Below, in pieces: positions 15,401-29,200 of a stretch of 64,000 nucleotides of DNA (positions within the stretch are counted from its first letter, which is position 1; each line of letters starts with the position of its first letter). The notes below the pieces were generated by a model. It saw nothing but the letters and a program-made list of their open reading frames with translations, searched no databases and was not told the DNA's origin. Made by a program: the position numbers and the translations under genes. The stretch is from Thysanoteuthis rhombus (taxonomy: Eukaryota > Mollusca > Cephalopoda > Oegopsida > Thysanoteuthidae), in assembly GCA_963457665.1 (NCBI GenBank), contig OY735207.1, positions 59,907,613 to 59,971,612 on the forward strand, written 5' to 3'.

Positions 15401-18400
15401 TGCCTGCAGCCGTGTGTATGCGTTTGTGATATTGCCTTGTGTATGTGTCTGTTTCATTGCCTTATGTATATATTTCGTTTTTCTCTCTAGATAAACCTAC
15501 AGACTATATATCGGGTTCCAGCATGATAAATGAAGTGAGCATGTTTATTTTGGCTGTATTTTGCACATCAACTAAAAGTAGCACTAAAAATAATAGTCTA
15601 GAAGCAGCAATTTTCCTTTGTCTGATAAAACAGAGAAATATCATTCTTGTTACTGCTTTTGTAATCAATGCTTTTTTCCCTTCATATGAACATTTAGTAT
15701 TCTATTCTTCATTTTTTTTTTTTTTGCCTGAAGACATGTATGGGAAAAGATTTATAATGATGAGAATTCAAGATGTAGTACTACCTCCAAAGACATTTGT
15801 ACTAATTAAATTCCAAAACTGATTCATTCTCTTGGTGAAGTTTGTTGGCATTAAAACTAGATCACTTGCATTCAGTATTCGGGTAGTACAGGAATTCCTT
15901 GAATAGTGTAGTTTTGATGCAGTAAGATTAAAGTATTGCAGTACAAATTAATGTAGATGAGTATTAACTGAGAAAAAACATGAAATCATAATAAAGTTTA
16001 GAAAAGTACAGAAAATACTGGAAAAAATTAACCGAGCCAATGAAGGTCTATCTGTAATTTATATATTGACCAACAAAGAAGTAAATTTTGTCATTTATTC
16101 AACTTACCTGCATTTTCCAAATGCTTTGAGATTTATGCAGAGTTCCTTCTTGGGGTCTAAATCTTCTACCTAAAAACAAAGCAAAAAATCAAGATAGCAG
16201 GCTATTGAACCAAAATCAAAAGTAAAGAAGTTTTACTCATTTTCCTTATTAGTCTTGAAAGAAAAAAGTTTTTTTAAACCGTATTTCTTCATGTCTTCAT
16301 GTATAAGACAATAGATTTTGTACTCAGACCCAAGTGGAAATGAGGGGGGCTATACTCATATGTATGCAGAAATTTTTTTTTTACATTATTAGAATTGAGC
16401 CCATTAGATGATAGAGCTGATGCAGCCCCCCAACTGAGAAATTTGAGTAGGAATGAAATAAATTTTTGAAAAAAATTTTGGTGGTCAGAAAACAGAATTT
16501 TTGAAAAACTAACTTGGGCTTCAAATTGAGTGCACCAAGGTAGGTACTTATGTTGTTTTTTTAATTTCATTTTATTCAATGAAATTAAGATAATTGCCAT
16601 TACATCATAAAAATAGTGAGCACTTATTGTATAACTGCAATATGGCAGAATACAAATATGGATCATTGAAGCAGAAAAATACGTCGGACTGACCAACAGT
16701 TGTGCCAAATTGAATGACAATTTTACACCCATTTTCTAGCTCATAATCTAATAATCATATTATATACAAAGAAATATAGTAGTAATCAAAAAAATTAATA
16801 AACAGGATTAAAAATTACTTATGCAGAAAAGCCCCAATTTTTTTTCAAATTTCCAAAATAATTATTTGCTCATATGGAAAATGCATAATTAAGCACTCAC
16901 CTTACGTATATTGGAAAGAAAATCCCAAGTTTCTTTGTCAGTGACATCAGTGCTTCTTATCAAGAAGGACTTCAGACTCTTTATTTGTTTTTCATCCTGT
17001 GGTGTTATTAGAATGTAACTCTTGACTATTTTAACAGGATGCTATAAAACGTGAGAAAACAGAGAAGAAGGTTACACACATCATATTTATACATCATTAT
17101 GCTAATACATAATATCAATTAATCATATAAGCAGTAAGTGACAATCTTCTTCTTTTTTATGACAATTAAAACCAGGCAGACGACAATAAACTAAAATTGA
17201 ATACATAACTTTTATATTATATTAAATGTTTTATAATAACACTAGCATAGTACTCATCATGAATAAAGGGATCATTTACATATGGATTAGCACTTCAGCC
17301 CAGGATCAAAGTATCTGTGCACTCTGCCTAGGTTCAGAATATAATATCAATGCACTCACTGGAAGGCATTACACATTTGCAATGGATTTATACTGCATTT
17401 TATATATTTAGAGAATTATCTGAAACTGAAACAAGCTGCTTTCTCTTATTTCAGTTATTAGGATCGTTTCAATATCTAAATAGAAATTTTGACCCAATAT
17501 CTTTGGTGTTAAGGCTAAAGATTTTCAAGAAACATGCTAGGAATCGTCTGTATGAGAAGCAATAAAAAATGCTTGTTAGTTGCAAAGAAGTGCAGCATGG
17601 TTAATTGAAAAAGATTTTTTTAGCTATTTACAGACTTCGGGATAATTGACTGGAGAAAGATGTTGAATATTTCAAAACTACAGCAGAGTCTTTTCCCATA
17701 ACTTGATTTAAAAGTTTAACTTTTCCCATTAAGATCTGAGCAACAAGATATCAAATTATTCTCAAATTTATAGAATTAGTAAAGTCTACATAATTTGATG
17801 GTTCTTTAAGACTTTTATCTTCATCTTTTTTGTTGTTTTTGATACATTCCAGCTGATCATCATGTATGATTTGGTTAGACTATTTTCTTTGTCTATGAGT
17901 AAATTTGTTCATGTTTTGACCATGTACCTCAAGGCCTTTGTCAGGTGATGTCCCAACAAAGCCTGGAAGGTCCACGGCTGAAATGTTGTGAACAAATGAA
18001 CACATAGATAAGGAAAATAGTCTGACTATGTCATACATAATGATTGATACATCCCGTCTAACAAAATTCAGAAAAGAATTTCAGCTGATGTTTTTCCAGG
18101 ACATTTTTCTAGAATATTATAAAAGCATCAACGATGAGAAACAATTTACAAGGAAAGAGAAACAATTTACAAAGGAAAGAGAAACAAAGAAAAAACCCTC
18201 GTCTCACAGACTAAAGGCCAGAGAATATATAGGCTGAGAAGTGATAAAAGAATAGAGATAAGGATGTCAATACAAAATAATCATTTAATAGCAACAAACT
18301 TTCATAGAAATTCATAACCCCAGTAGTAAAGATCATTAATTATGATTTAACTGTTTACTCAAGTTAGGGAGGATCAAACACTCAAATTAATCTGCAGACA

Positions 18401-19686
18401 TCAAACAAAAACAAAAGGAAATGAATAAAATTTTTCAAGGATGAGAATAATGAAATTAAATCCGTACTGTATCATTGTTATAATGTTGGTAATAATTACT
18501 CATTGCTTGTATCCTCAATCCAATGTGAATCTTCCTCTTCGGCATTTGGTAATGGACAATACAAGTGGCATCATTAATGTACAGATCACATAAGGCCAAA
18601 TCCGAACATACTGAAATAAGGAAAGATTAAATATAAACCAACAATGGAAATTGTAAGTCAGTTGATGTGGCATCAGTATACCCACATCAATGGATCCAAC
18701 ATTTCATTCAATGTTTGGAGGTGAATCCAACATCTCGTTCAATATTGGGATGAGAATCCAACATTTTGTTCAATGTTGGGAATTAAAACAAGATTGAGGA
18801 AATGGCACAAGATAATATACATGGATTAGTTGCAGAACACGAAACAAGGTACGATTGTTTTCAAAAAGTAAAGAATATTCAGGTGGAAGTAAATGTAAAG
18901 ATGGAAGTAAATACTCACCCAAAACTCGATAAAATTCTTTTTCAGACAGAGGTAATTTCCATTCTGAAGAGATGACTTCCCGTTCAGATTTGTACAGAGT
19001 GTCACATGCTACAGCAATAGGTTTTTGCAGGATTTGATTCAGTAACTACAAAGTGAGGAGAATAAAAATCAACATAGTTTGTCACTTTAGGAAGGAAGGA
19101 TTTTGATGAATACAACTAACCTATTAACTGTGGCAGGTGATGAAGAGTAGTAATTATTACTATTTACTCCAATGACTGAAATTTCAGTCATTTGCATTTG
19201 ATGGTTCGATATGTTCAACAAACTTCCATTTGGAAGCTGAAGAAAAAGAACATGAAATTTTTTTTTTGTGATGTACTTTTAAGCTTGTGCATTGACCAAA
19301 AAGTTCTCCAAAAATGAAAAATAAACTTACAATTTGCAATTCAAAACATTCGTGATCAAGGGCAAAAATTATGACCTTTTCATCTTTTTTCATGATTTGT
19401 GAAACAAGTTTCACCAACTGATCTTTTCGTTCAGACTCTTCACACATAATTGGGAACTGGAAAAAAAAAATGGCAATATTATTAGATTACATTTGATCAA
19501 TTCATGTATGGGAATTTCTTCTGGGATTGGAAAACCCCAATTTTGCAGAGTTCCAAGTCACTTTTTAGTAAAATGTTAATCATCAGCCTGGCATAACAAA
19601 AGATTATAATACTGATACTCAAACCTTTAATGGTTATTAGCAGTAAAAGACTTCAAATGCATAAATATATGCCTCACAAATTTAAT

Positions 19687-19731
<45 letters not shown>

Positions 19732-20193
19732 TCAGTAGACACGTTATAACATAAAGTCAGGGTCCATAATTTTCTACATCATTATAAGTTAGTCCGTGTC
19801 GTAACATATTTTCCATTTTTACAAACCTCAATCTAAGTCCCTCCAGCAATCTCTTCAAGACTTTGTGCAGATATGAAGAGAAAACCATAGGGGTAGGAAG
19901 AGGTTAGTCCAACAGGAAGACAGAAATGATTATAACCTCACTAGAAAGTGGCTTTTTGACAAAACTTGGATGCATATGTAGTGAGTGCCCAAAGTAGAGA
20001 GTTTGACAATACGTTAGTAATTATTTTAATGACAGATTGAAGGGAAAGGAGTGACAAGATTCTTTCATTGACAACTGAAACGTTTTTGTCCAATTCATTC
20101 TCTCTTTACAGTTGGTGTAACCTGATATTATTTTGTGAGACAGATTTTCTTATGTTTGGAAAATTGGGGTCCAACCTTATAATGGGTCAACAG

Positions 20194-20224
<31 letters not shown>

Positions 20225-23200
20225 CATATTAAGGATGATGAATATGATGATCCTGATTATAATCAATTTTTAATAACTAGTCTTCCTTTCATCTCATTTG
20301 TTGCTTTATACTGTATCTTAAGACCAATCGAAAATTAATAACAATGCGTCATCCAAAAAATTTGAAATACTCATACACAAGAGAGAGAGAGAGAGGCCAA
20401 ATGGACCACTTTCAGCTAGAAAACTGACACAACACTCTTCCCACTCCTATTCCCTAACATTTGGTTTTGTGCAAGAAAAATCTAAGTTTCTCTATCTTTT
20501 GCTCAACTGATGAATTCAGTATTTTTGACTTACTTGTTTCACACATCCATAGACTGCAGCTTCCATCATATCTGTGATGATAATAACTGGGTCATGAATG
20601 GCATTCTTCACAAAACCCTTGATATAAGATGTCCATTTGGAACTGTAGGCCATCACCTGATGGCGTTGATAGCTTTTATCTCGAGACTCCACCAAACTCT
20701 TGTACTTACACATCAAATCCACTATCTGCCAAGAGAGAAGAAACAGACAATGAGAAAAAAAAGCAAAAATTTAGCCAATAACCATTAGTATAGATAAGAT
20801 AATAGTAAAACATGAGTTGTGATTATTTTCTCAAGATTGAAAAATTATTGTAACATAATCTTCCTACTCTTGATTCCCTCTCCCCTATTTATGTCAGGAC
20901 CAGATTAAAAGAATGAAAAAATCAGAAGAACATACTTAGTAGCAGCAATATTATCATGATTTATCTTCTCATTAGATGAAACATTGTCAACTATTTGTAA
21001 TTTTTAACAAGTATTTTCTTTCATGTTAATTTTAGTTGCTTTTTATCACAGTCTAAAGCAGTGAGTACACAGTGTAGATTAGAAATAAATGATAACCTCT
21101 CTGAGAGTCAAACTCACAACTCTTTTGCCTAAGGAAAACCTGGTAATCTGTTAACTAGCTACTCTTACACATTGAGCTCCAAGAAGCCAAATGTTGGCAG
21201 AAGATCAAATCTAATCTTTAAACCCACCATAATAAAAATAATCAAGATAACATTCCTGACACTAATAGTAAAAATATAATAACAATACGATGCCAAGAAA
21301 TTGGGGAAAAGATGAAGGGTGGGATTAAAGGTTAGATTTGTTTTCCTGCCATTCGTAGGGTTCTCATAGCTCAATTAGTGAGAGCAGCATTCAGAAGTAA
21401 CCAGTTAAAAGTTGGTCTAATTATTTTTGTTATGAAACTATCTATTAGCTTTTCTTTTGTCTGGATGAGCTGAATGCAAAAAAACAAAAGCGATTATTTA
21501 TTTTATTACATAAATCATTTTACTTTTTTACTGAAGATCTCTCAAGATGATTGGAGATAAAATTTTTTGAATGTTTAAATATTTACCTCGTTGTAAAAAT
21601 CTTGCAGCAAAATATCAGCATCATCAATAACCTTGAACATAAAAAAAGGCAAAGATTAAACTATTTTATAAATAGACATGAACAAATACAATCAATTTGG
21701 AAATCTTTGTATCACAAAATCATTACCTCTTTTAGGTCCACATTTACTTACAATTGCATGACCAAAAATATTCGTTCAGTTCATTAATTAAAAATAAAAG
21801 ACAAATTTTTCATTTTCAACATTATTTAACAACATATTTACAGTTTTGTTCCATTATCTTCTATCTTTCAGGCAAAATCATAATTCCACCCTTTCTGAAC
21901 ATTTTATCTTTCTCAGCAAGGAATTGCATTTGGTACCTTTTGTAGTCTTCCAAATATTTTTCAGTAAGACAATTCTGTAAAGACCAGAATAAATTGTAAC
22001 CTTAAAGTGCAATATCTAAAAAAGATTGCAAATGAGTCAAACCTTTTCTAACCAAACTGTATTAATTTTTGCCAGGTCATCAATGAAACATGTGGTCACA
22101 CATTATCCTGATGGAATGTTATACCCTTTCTCGGCATTAATTCAGTTGCTTTTGCCAATTCATGCATTCAAGTGGTCTAATTGGGAGCAATACTTGTTTG
22201 AATTAATTGCTTGGATTACCAGAAGGAACTGATAGTAGGGAACCTTACAAATCAAGCCATAAATACATCACCACCTTACTTGGTTGAAGCCAAGCCTTTG
22301 GTGCAGTTAATGGTATTTCATTTTGCTTGACCCTCAACCTCTTGTGTTTCATATTGTTGTAAAGTATCCACTTTTCATCACTGTCACATCATATTTTTGT
22401 AATGTTCAAATAGCAAGTGGAAATAAAGATTTCTCTTGCTACACATCAAAGAAACTAACATAACCAAGCACGTACAAATGATTTTCAAAATTTCATTTGG
22501 ATATTTTGACTACATTGGCTAGCTCTTGTATAATGTTGATTATTATTAAGTAATATCTTGATTTGAGCCTTATCAACCTCAACTGATCTTTCTCACCATG
22601 GAGCATCTTTCAACAATATATCTCCAGCACTAAACTTTTGTCACAGTAACCTTTCCATAAACAGCACAAATCTTTTTTTTGTGTTTGAGTCAATATTTTT
22701 ACCTTTCTTTAAATGAAAAAGCATATGTGCAAGATGTTGCTTATTTCCTTCCACCTATAATGTTAGAATCAATAAACAAAACATGCTAATTTTGACAAAG
22801 TCTTTTTAAAAAATGCACACTAGTATGATAACAGTTACTATACAATCTAAAGCAATTTTTTGAATGAAGTTAGTTGAGATTCAATACCATTTAATAACAA
22901 ACAGAACAAACTTTTGGACCAACCCAATATATTACAGGACAGGCTGCTGCATGATCAAACTTCATTCCAACTTCTATTCTGACTGAAAATGATTACTGCA
23001 ACTTTTGTATTTCATATATAATAGATGAAAAAAATTGTAAAAATGTATTCATTTGTAAGAATGAATTAAACTTGTGCGTACCCATATGTTGAATTTTCAT
23101 CAATATCTGAGACTTGTCTATTCAGCTCAGTCAGTAAACCTGCTGGCAATCAGTCAGTTGTAAGTTTAAATCACATAAGGGGAATGTGGGTTTAACATAT

Positions 23201-26200
23201 CAGTGAGGATTGTTCTAGTTGTTACAGACAAAAAAAAGGTAACTCCAGACTTTGTTACTGAAGTTTGATAACAATAAATTGGGTACATCTTTTCCACCCA
23301 TTCCCATTAGTAGGTGCTGACAACAGTCAGCCAGAAACTACAAAAGAGAAAATGGGGCCAAAGGATGATGTGAAATACAGGGAACAATGGGGTTAGAAGG
23401 CAGAAAAACCAGCTTATAATGCCAAGACCAACAAAACTCTCACTGAAAATATATGATTCATAAAAATCAATGACATAAAGGAAATGACAGAGATTAAAAT
23501 CAACTCACTAAATGGCACAATCGATCCAGATTTGTGAATTTGGATTCCAACATTCTCTGGAAACAAGGCAAGGTTGCAACAAGAATATGACATCCATTCA
23601 GTAAATTGACCTGAAAAAACAAAACAGGCAGAGTGGAAAATGAAATGAAATATCTACATGAATCTTTACACATAAACTGCATTTTAGGTCTCTCTATTTA
23701 TTTAACGTACAATGAACATTTTCAGGAAATTTTAGAAATTGTTTCGGTGTGGGCATCTTCCTGAGATTAACTAGACACACTGCTAAATTAAGTCTCAAAT
23801 TCATATAAGAAAATTTAAATCTTAACATGAAGGAGAATAAAAACTGATCAAAGTTACCTCCTTTCAAGCTTTAGGTGAATTTCTAAATTCATGTTTCATT
23901 CTGTCATCATGACATTAAGAAGAATTCTACCAATTAGGAGTAGTATCAAGTACCTAGTTAACCCCTGTTGTCAGGAAATTACAATATTTGAATAATATAG
24001 GTTGATTAACCGTAGAAAGTGAGTAAGTAAATGCATTGCTGACACTAAATCTTCAATACAACAAAGTATAAACATAAATTACTGATGATAAAATTTAATT
24101 TAGTAATCTTAAGAAGACATTTGATACTTACTGTCTTTTTGCTTTCTTCTCCTCCTCCATACACTACTTCAACAATGATCTCTCTATTACTTTGACTGAT
24201 ACGTTTGCATTGTTCATAAACGGAGATGGCTTTTTTCCAGGATGGCACAAGAATAAGGACAAAAGGCTGTAAGGAAAATAAAATTATTACAAATGGCAAA
24301 CAATTAGTTTTTCTCATGCACAACTAATTAGACATGTTAATTTGCTATAGTGATTACAGTGTGGAAAGGTGGTAGACATGTAAGATAGTGTTACAAGTGT
24401 TTGAACTGTCTTTTCATTTGTGTGAGCCTGGAATGTTCTAAGATGAGACTAGAGATGTTTACTCACCATGGCATCAGACCAGTGTGAGGTTAATCAACAC
24501 TGATAGGAAAGCAGATAGAAGAACTGCATTTCTGCTTTGTTGGAGCATCCAGAATTTTTGCTTAGAGCTACAATCCAGTGTAACTGCATCTAGAAACCAC
24601 AGACAGCCACACTACCTGGAGATTCTGTACTTCAAGTTGCAGACAGTCATACTGTCCCGATTCTCATTCAAAGGGACGGTAGAACTCTATAGTCAGCCAG
24701 GCATCTAACAACCGCATACTATTCACACTCTATAGTTCAATGACAGGAAAGCCCTACTTTTAGAATACTCCTTCAAAGAGGCGGCAGACCCCTACAGCAA
24801 GTGCGCATTTGCCAGAAGGACAACTCCTGTTAAATGTACATCCTTGGCATCCTACTCTTATTCATCTCAACTGGGTGAACCATAAGATGCTAATCCTTGG
24901 TTTAAAGGGTGGGGTTGGCCCTGGACAAGCTGGCCTCACCTTAAAAATCCCCCACTCAGGCTAGAGGGAAAATCCTTACACAGGCTCTGCTATCTATGGT
25001 TTTACTGCAGTGGCTATTTCTCTAGACAATTTTTGAACATTCATATTTGGGGATACACTAGCTCAGAGGGAGAGAGAAAGTCAAATTCCCACAGACAGGG
25101 GCAGAGCAAGCATCTGGAAAACGACATTGTATTGGTCACATAAATACAAACCAACTTCCTTAGCCTATATACAATACTTTTCATTCCTGTACAGTCTTTT
25201 TGTTTTTGAAATAAACACTTGTAAGTAATCAATATTCTATTTGTCAGTGGTTTTATGAATATTTTAATGTTTATTTACATCATTATGAAAACACTATCTA
25301 ATGATAAATGAACACAGAAATATTAGCAAATTCTCCCATGAATCTTATTTGTTAACTGAAAATTGATCACTATAAACACTTGTTTTGGAATCAATTATTC
25401 ATGTCTTAAAATTGTCTGATGCACAATGTGAAATGATGCGGTTATACAGTTTTATACACTAAAATTATCCTAACAATGATTTTTATAATGTAACAAGTTC
25501 ACCCAGAAAACGACAGCAATATTTGAATAATTTTGCAATTATATTGTACTTAAAAAATATCAAAAACATGTGGCTCCACAAATTCTTGTTTATGTTCAAC
25601 CAGAATAAATCAGATTTTTTACGTATTTGCAAAAAAAAGAGTAAAAGGAGACAACTCAATGATAATCACTTAATAGTTATCTCCTTTGACAAATTTTACA
25701 AACAGAAAATACATGGCGTATCATATATGTAGATAATATTATTAAAAAATCAGAATTAGACTTACGCCATTGCTGAATTTAATATCTGAATAGATATTGT
25801 ACTGACAGAGCGAAGCAAGAATAGGGATAATATAGGCCCAAGTCTTTCCTGAACCTGATGGAGAAATTCCAATGACATTCTTGCCACGAATAACAGGGCC
25901 CCATGAATAAGCTTGGATAGGTTTGGGCTGGATATTCAAGTTTTCAATCAGCTGCAAAAAAATTATAATAATAAAAAGATGAAAACTATTTTCAGATATC
26001 AATTTGTTCGTGGCTTTCATAGACAGATATTTCATATATCGTTTTGTTCTTGAAAAGTAGTTCAAAGCAAATTAGAATTTGACTCCCCCACCTCCTCAAA
26101 TCTATTTTGCTATGATATAGCAGTTTATGGATCCTAAAGTATTCTAAGAACAAACAAACGTTTTAATGTTACCACACTCAAAGTGATAGCACAATCAAGT

Positions 26201-29200
26201 CTTAATTTTGATGAATGAAAATCTGAAAAAAAAAATATATATTTTACAGAAAACCTATCACTCTACACTATTAGGAAAGTACTTATACATATAAGTGTGC
26301 TTAGAAAAGTAACAAAACTATCATAATTGCCAAAGTGGTAAATAAACAAAAACTCAAGATATGCAGTAAAGTTGTTCAGAGATAGATTTCAGTTTAAATA
26401 TTTACAAGAAAAATTTGAAGTAAAACATTCCAAAGACTGAAATGATAATAATAGAGGTATGTATGTATTCAATAGAATTAGGGGAAACTATTCTTACTGA
26501 AGGATACTCTTGGTTCTTTGATAAATGAATTATTAAGATTAAATCACACTAATCCAGTTGATTTCAATTCGAAACTTCAACTTCAGAGTATTTTTGATTT
26601 TTTCATTACCTCACCCAACAAAGTTAGACAGCAGTCATATATATTCACTTATAGAACTCAATAAATTTCAATGACACTTGGACCAAGGGAGAATTTATTG
26701 AATTTTGGGGTAGATTCAGAAATCTTTTTTATTTTTAGTGACAATAGTGTTAGCATAGGTATGTGCTCTCTGAGAGCTTCCTGGTTCTTACTGAATTCTA
26801 ACACAAGGCCAGAAACAATCTGTGTTGATTTTTGTTGTCTATTCAGGTAAGGTAAAGAGTCATGTCTCTTAAGAGACAATCCCTAATGGAGTATGATGGC
26901 CAGTGACAAAGCCCCGGTTTCTGTTGACTGGTGTAATGCAAGTCTACCGAAGGGATACCTCTATTCTAATCACATTGGTTGGAGTGTACTCAATTAGCTA
27001 TCAAGTGCACAGGAAAATTTGATCCAATGAAGAGTTTTCCACACTCTTCCGTCATAATGGGAATCGAACCAGGACCTTGTATATGCGAGGCAAACGTGTT
27101 GACCATTACACTATCCAAGCAGACTTGTCTATTCATGAAGTAGGAGTTAGAACAAAGATTCTACAACTTTCAACAAAGCTTGTTCTTCCTATCCCTTCTT
27201 TTGAATAAAATTTCAAAGAGTTTTAGGATCACGTAGCAGATTTATTTATAAGGATACTTAATGGAACAATTGATATAATACAGACAATGCATTGTTTCAG
27301 AATGTCAGATTACAAAGCAGATGAATAAGGGTGTAGAGTAAGATTCTACAAATGCCATTCATTCCGAGAGATGCAATGAGCTGATATGGAATTAAAAAGT
27401 CATTATAATTGGAATTGGAATCTCATTTGATGATGGAAATATTCAATTTCTGTGACATAATGAATGACAATTCTGTCTTTCATTTGAAAATGAGGAATTG
27501 TCATTATTATGTTCATTGATTTTTTTAGACTAGTGTCCTAATCTGGATTTTTATTGCCACAATTTGGCAACTGAACCCTAGCCTTCTTCGGAAGTCTGTT
27601 GTACTTGGTAACCAACTAGGAGTTTCAAATCGAACCTTTCATTCAATCCATGGGGATAAATTATTCTTATTCCGTTGTCCCTGTACGAAAGGGTGATTTC
27701 TGTATCGGTTAACTCTTCCACTTCTGTTTCAACTTTCAATGAGAAATACATTTACAAAACAAATGATTATGTTGGAAAATCAGTAAAAGAGGTGATGTAA
27801 GAAGAAGATGTAAGAAAAACATTTTACCTGGGAAAGGACTTCAGGCACATTAAAATCTTGCAAGTTGTAAATGGGATTAGGGATTTTCTCAGCCACAAAC
27901 AAGACTGAATCATTCAGTAAGATAGATTCTGTACTTAAAGATTGCTGAAAAAACAAACAAACAATAGAGACATATAAAGCTAGTATTTCAAACTGAAGCT
28001 TCAAAAGTAAAATTATCAACTGATAGAAATTCAACATAGTATTAGAGAGATCAGTTCTGTTTCTTCTATGAGGAAAAAAAAAGTCTAGGAAATGTTATTA
28101 AAAATCATAATAAAATGTTTTTATGATGACAACATTTGAACATTGACACACCATCATCCAATCAAAAAGATTTGAATTATACATACTGTGTGATTGCTTT
28201 CCATTTTTTTGACTTTCTTGGTGACTCCAAGTTTTTCTAAAATTCTGGAATAATACAAGTTACCAAAAATTATATTATGAAGACACTGAAAGCAAGAAAG
28301 GTAAGTAATTTTTCAAATAATTCAAACTGCTAAATCTTTTCATTCTACTAAATAAATCAAACAAAAATATATAGTGGAATTGATAAGCAACAACTAATAA
28401 TTTAATTACATTCTCATGTAATTTGCTTTAGAAATAAACAATACCATACAGATCTGGTTAGTCACTCAATAGAAACCGTCATGTGACCAACATCTTTTGA
28501 CATGCCATGATTGGCAATGATTGATTGAAAAATTGAAAAATCAATGAATAAGTTACTGCTCTCACTTTTAGTTGGCAAGTGATCAGTGAAAATGTTCAAT
28601 TTTTTTAAAAACAAGCATGACACAAAGTGAGGGATCAATCTAGCATAAATTTACACTGCAAATTGTAATCTCCACCATAGCTCTAGATCCATGATATACA
28701 GCCAGTCAAACCAGCTTGAAAACTGAGAGAAACCTATGAAGACAGTTTTGGTGGAAAGTTCCAAACAGATGACTTTCTTCTGTTCATGTAGGCAAAAAAT
28801 AGATTTTTTTCTGAAATAACAAATCTTTCCTAAATTTTAAGAAACAGAAATGACAAAATATGGAAAAGAATATCAAGTCATTTCATAAAACATTCCTTGA
28901 TTACCTCAGAGCAGAATTATTCATTTTTATAGTCATTGTTTGAATATTGAAATATGAATTGGAAACTGTAGGATAGTTGAATGAAGTCTACTCTGACTGA
29001 TGTTGTGATGTCAGCTGTTGCTACTTCTGTTCAGTCATGTGCCATGGGGTATAAATGGTTGGCAGTCAAGTGACTAATATATATGGTTGATTTAGGAATC
29101 AAGTGGAAGTCATTGTGAATAATGCATAGTGTAAGACTGGAGGTATGGTTCAAGTAACCAGAAAATTCTTTGTTACGGTATCAATCTGAAGCAAGTGGTA

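Noticed and set aside
15439-15822. 127-codon open frame on the plus strand
   Set aside because: It opens in simple TG-rich sequence, has no homology and lies in an intron of the opposite gene.
16289-16732. 147-codon open frame on the minus strand
   Set aside because: It overlaps a MITE, has low-complexity hydrophobic composition and no recognisable homology. It is intronic.
18500-18505. Donor GTAATT for exon 20
   Set aside because: It leaves phase 1, and the next exon then hits a stop within three codons. The donor at 18468 gives phase 0.
27035-27110. Functional tRNA gene
   Set aside because: Box A and box B are good, but there is no acceptor stem and the sequence continues as a SINE body.
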